A stretch of DNA of 7,163 nucleotides, taken from Bacilli bacterium (lineage in GTDB: Bacteria; Bacillota_I; Bacilli_A; ML615J-28; CAG-698). Location: NCBI GenBank assembly GCA_016282055.1, contig JAEEJT010000105.1:1-7163 (forward strand). The letters are read 5' to 3'. Every line of letters begins with the position of its first letter. Positions within the stretch are counted from its first letter, which is position 1. Positions 6,997 to 7,163 of this stretch are shown piece after piece. The translations under genes and the position numbers were made by a program. The notes beneath the pieces were generated by a model. That model was given only the letters and a program-made list of their open reading frames with translations. It ran no database searches and was not told the origin of the DNA.

Positions 6997-7163
6997 AATG
7001 TATCGGTCACAAAATTAAACACATTGTCAATAAATGTATCGATACAAATTATTAAACACAAGTATTAAAAATGTATCAGCCGTGGCGATTAAACACGTTT
7101 GAAATCAATGTATCAAAATTATTTATTGAACACGTTCGAGAAAAATGTATCAACCATACAAAT
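6997..7163. repeat. TIGR-like array: alternating 8- and 9-base repeats with 10-base variable segments, 37-base period (partial)
   Basis: Box A (AATGTATC) occurs at 6997, 7033, 7070, 7107 and 7144, steps of 36, 37, 37 and 37. Box B (ATTAAACAC; ATTGAACAC in the fourth unit) starts at 7014, 7051, 7088 and 7125; the fifth begins (AT) at 7162 and is cut by the window edge. The A-to-B gaps are 9, 10, 10 and 10 bases in the first four units, and 10 bases again before the cut fifth box B. All four B-to-A gaps are 10. The boxes are invariant except one base; the gap sequences all differ. Gaps after box A: ggtcacaaa, gatacaaatt, agccgtggcg, aaaattattt, aaccatacaa. Gaps after box B: attgtcaata, aagtattaaa, gtttgaaatc, gttcgagaaa. 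Two short repeats alternating with two spacers in a unit of about 36 nt is the layout of TIGR arrays, which yield dual-spacer guide RNAs for Tas proteins. The transcribed strand is not clear, and no tas gene is in view. The alternative is an iteron-type protein-binding array, but that would not explain two kinds of evenly spaced box with fixed-length, freely varying gaps. Confidence 0.78.

Noticed and set aside
6997..7163. CRISPR array
   Set aside because: The repeats are only 8 and 9 bases, the spacers 10 bases, and two different repeats alternate. CRISPR repeats and spacers are each about three times longer, with one repeat type.

Overview
The window is a strongly AT-rich, tightly packed piece of DNA with every gene on the + strand. 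It most likely comes from a large tailed phage. The evidence is a T4-like family B DNA polymerase fragment, several small genes of unknown function that overlap or nearly abut, a phage-style anaerobic ribonucleotide reductase pair (nrdD-nrdG), and strong Shine-Dalgarno sites. Since nrdD and nrdG work only without oxygen, the host is probably an anaerobe, for example a gut or sediment bacterium. The standard stop codons TAA, TAG and TGA all end genes here, so nothing suggests stop-codon reassignment. The phage origin is an inference: no structural gene is in view.

Layout. 1-216 is the 3' end of an unrecognised gene. 219-1997 encodes the N-terminal half of a family B DNA polymerase: the proofreading exonuclease domain and palm motif A are present, and the protein then stops before motifs B and C. 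2020-2490 encodes a DUF1653-like protein. 2475-2747 and 2728-3435 are two unrecognised genes that overlap their neighbours. An intrinsic terminator at 3448-3475 closes this first transcription unit. 3476-3690 is a non-coding leader with nested inverted repeats, and it precedes nrdD (3691-6342) and nrdG (6342-6905), which share one base. A near-perfect hairpin at 6919-6953 ends the second unit.

The most unusual element is the right edge, 6997-7163. Two short conserved boxes alternate strictly, AATGTATC and ATTAAACAC, separated by non-conserved segments of almost exactly 10 bases. The full unit repeats every 36-37 bases. Five units are visible and the array runs off the end of the window. A short dual-repeat, dual-spacer unit of about 36 nt is the architecture of TIGR arrays (tandem interspaced guide RNA), whose two-spacer guide RNAs are used by Nop-domain Tas proteins known mainly from phages. 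No Tas protein is encoded in this window, so if the reading is right it should lie nearby, most likely beyond 7163.

How the parts fit: the polymerase fragment and NrdD/NrdG serve phage DNA replication and dNTP supply in an anaerobic cell. The array looks like an accessory RNA-guided module placed in the gap behind nrdG.
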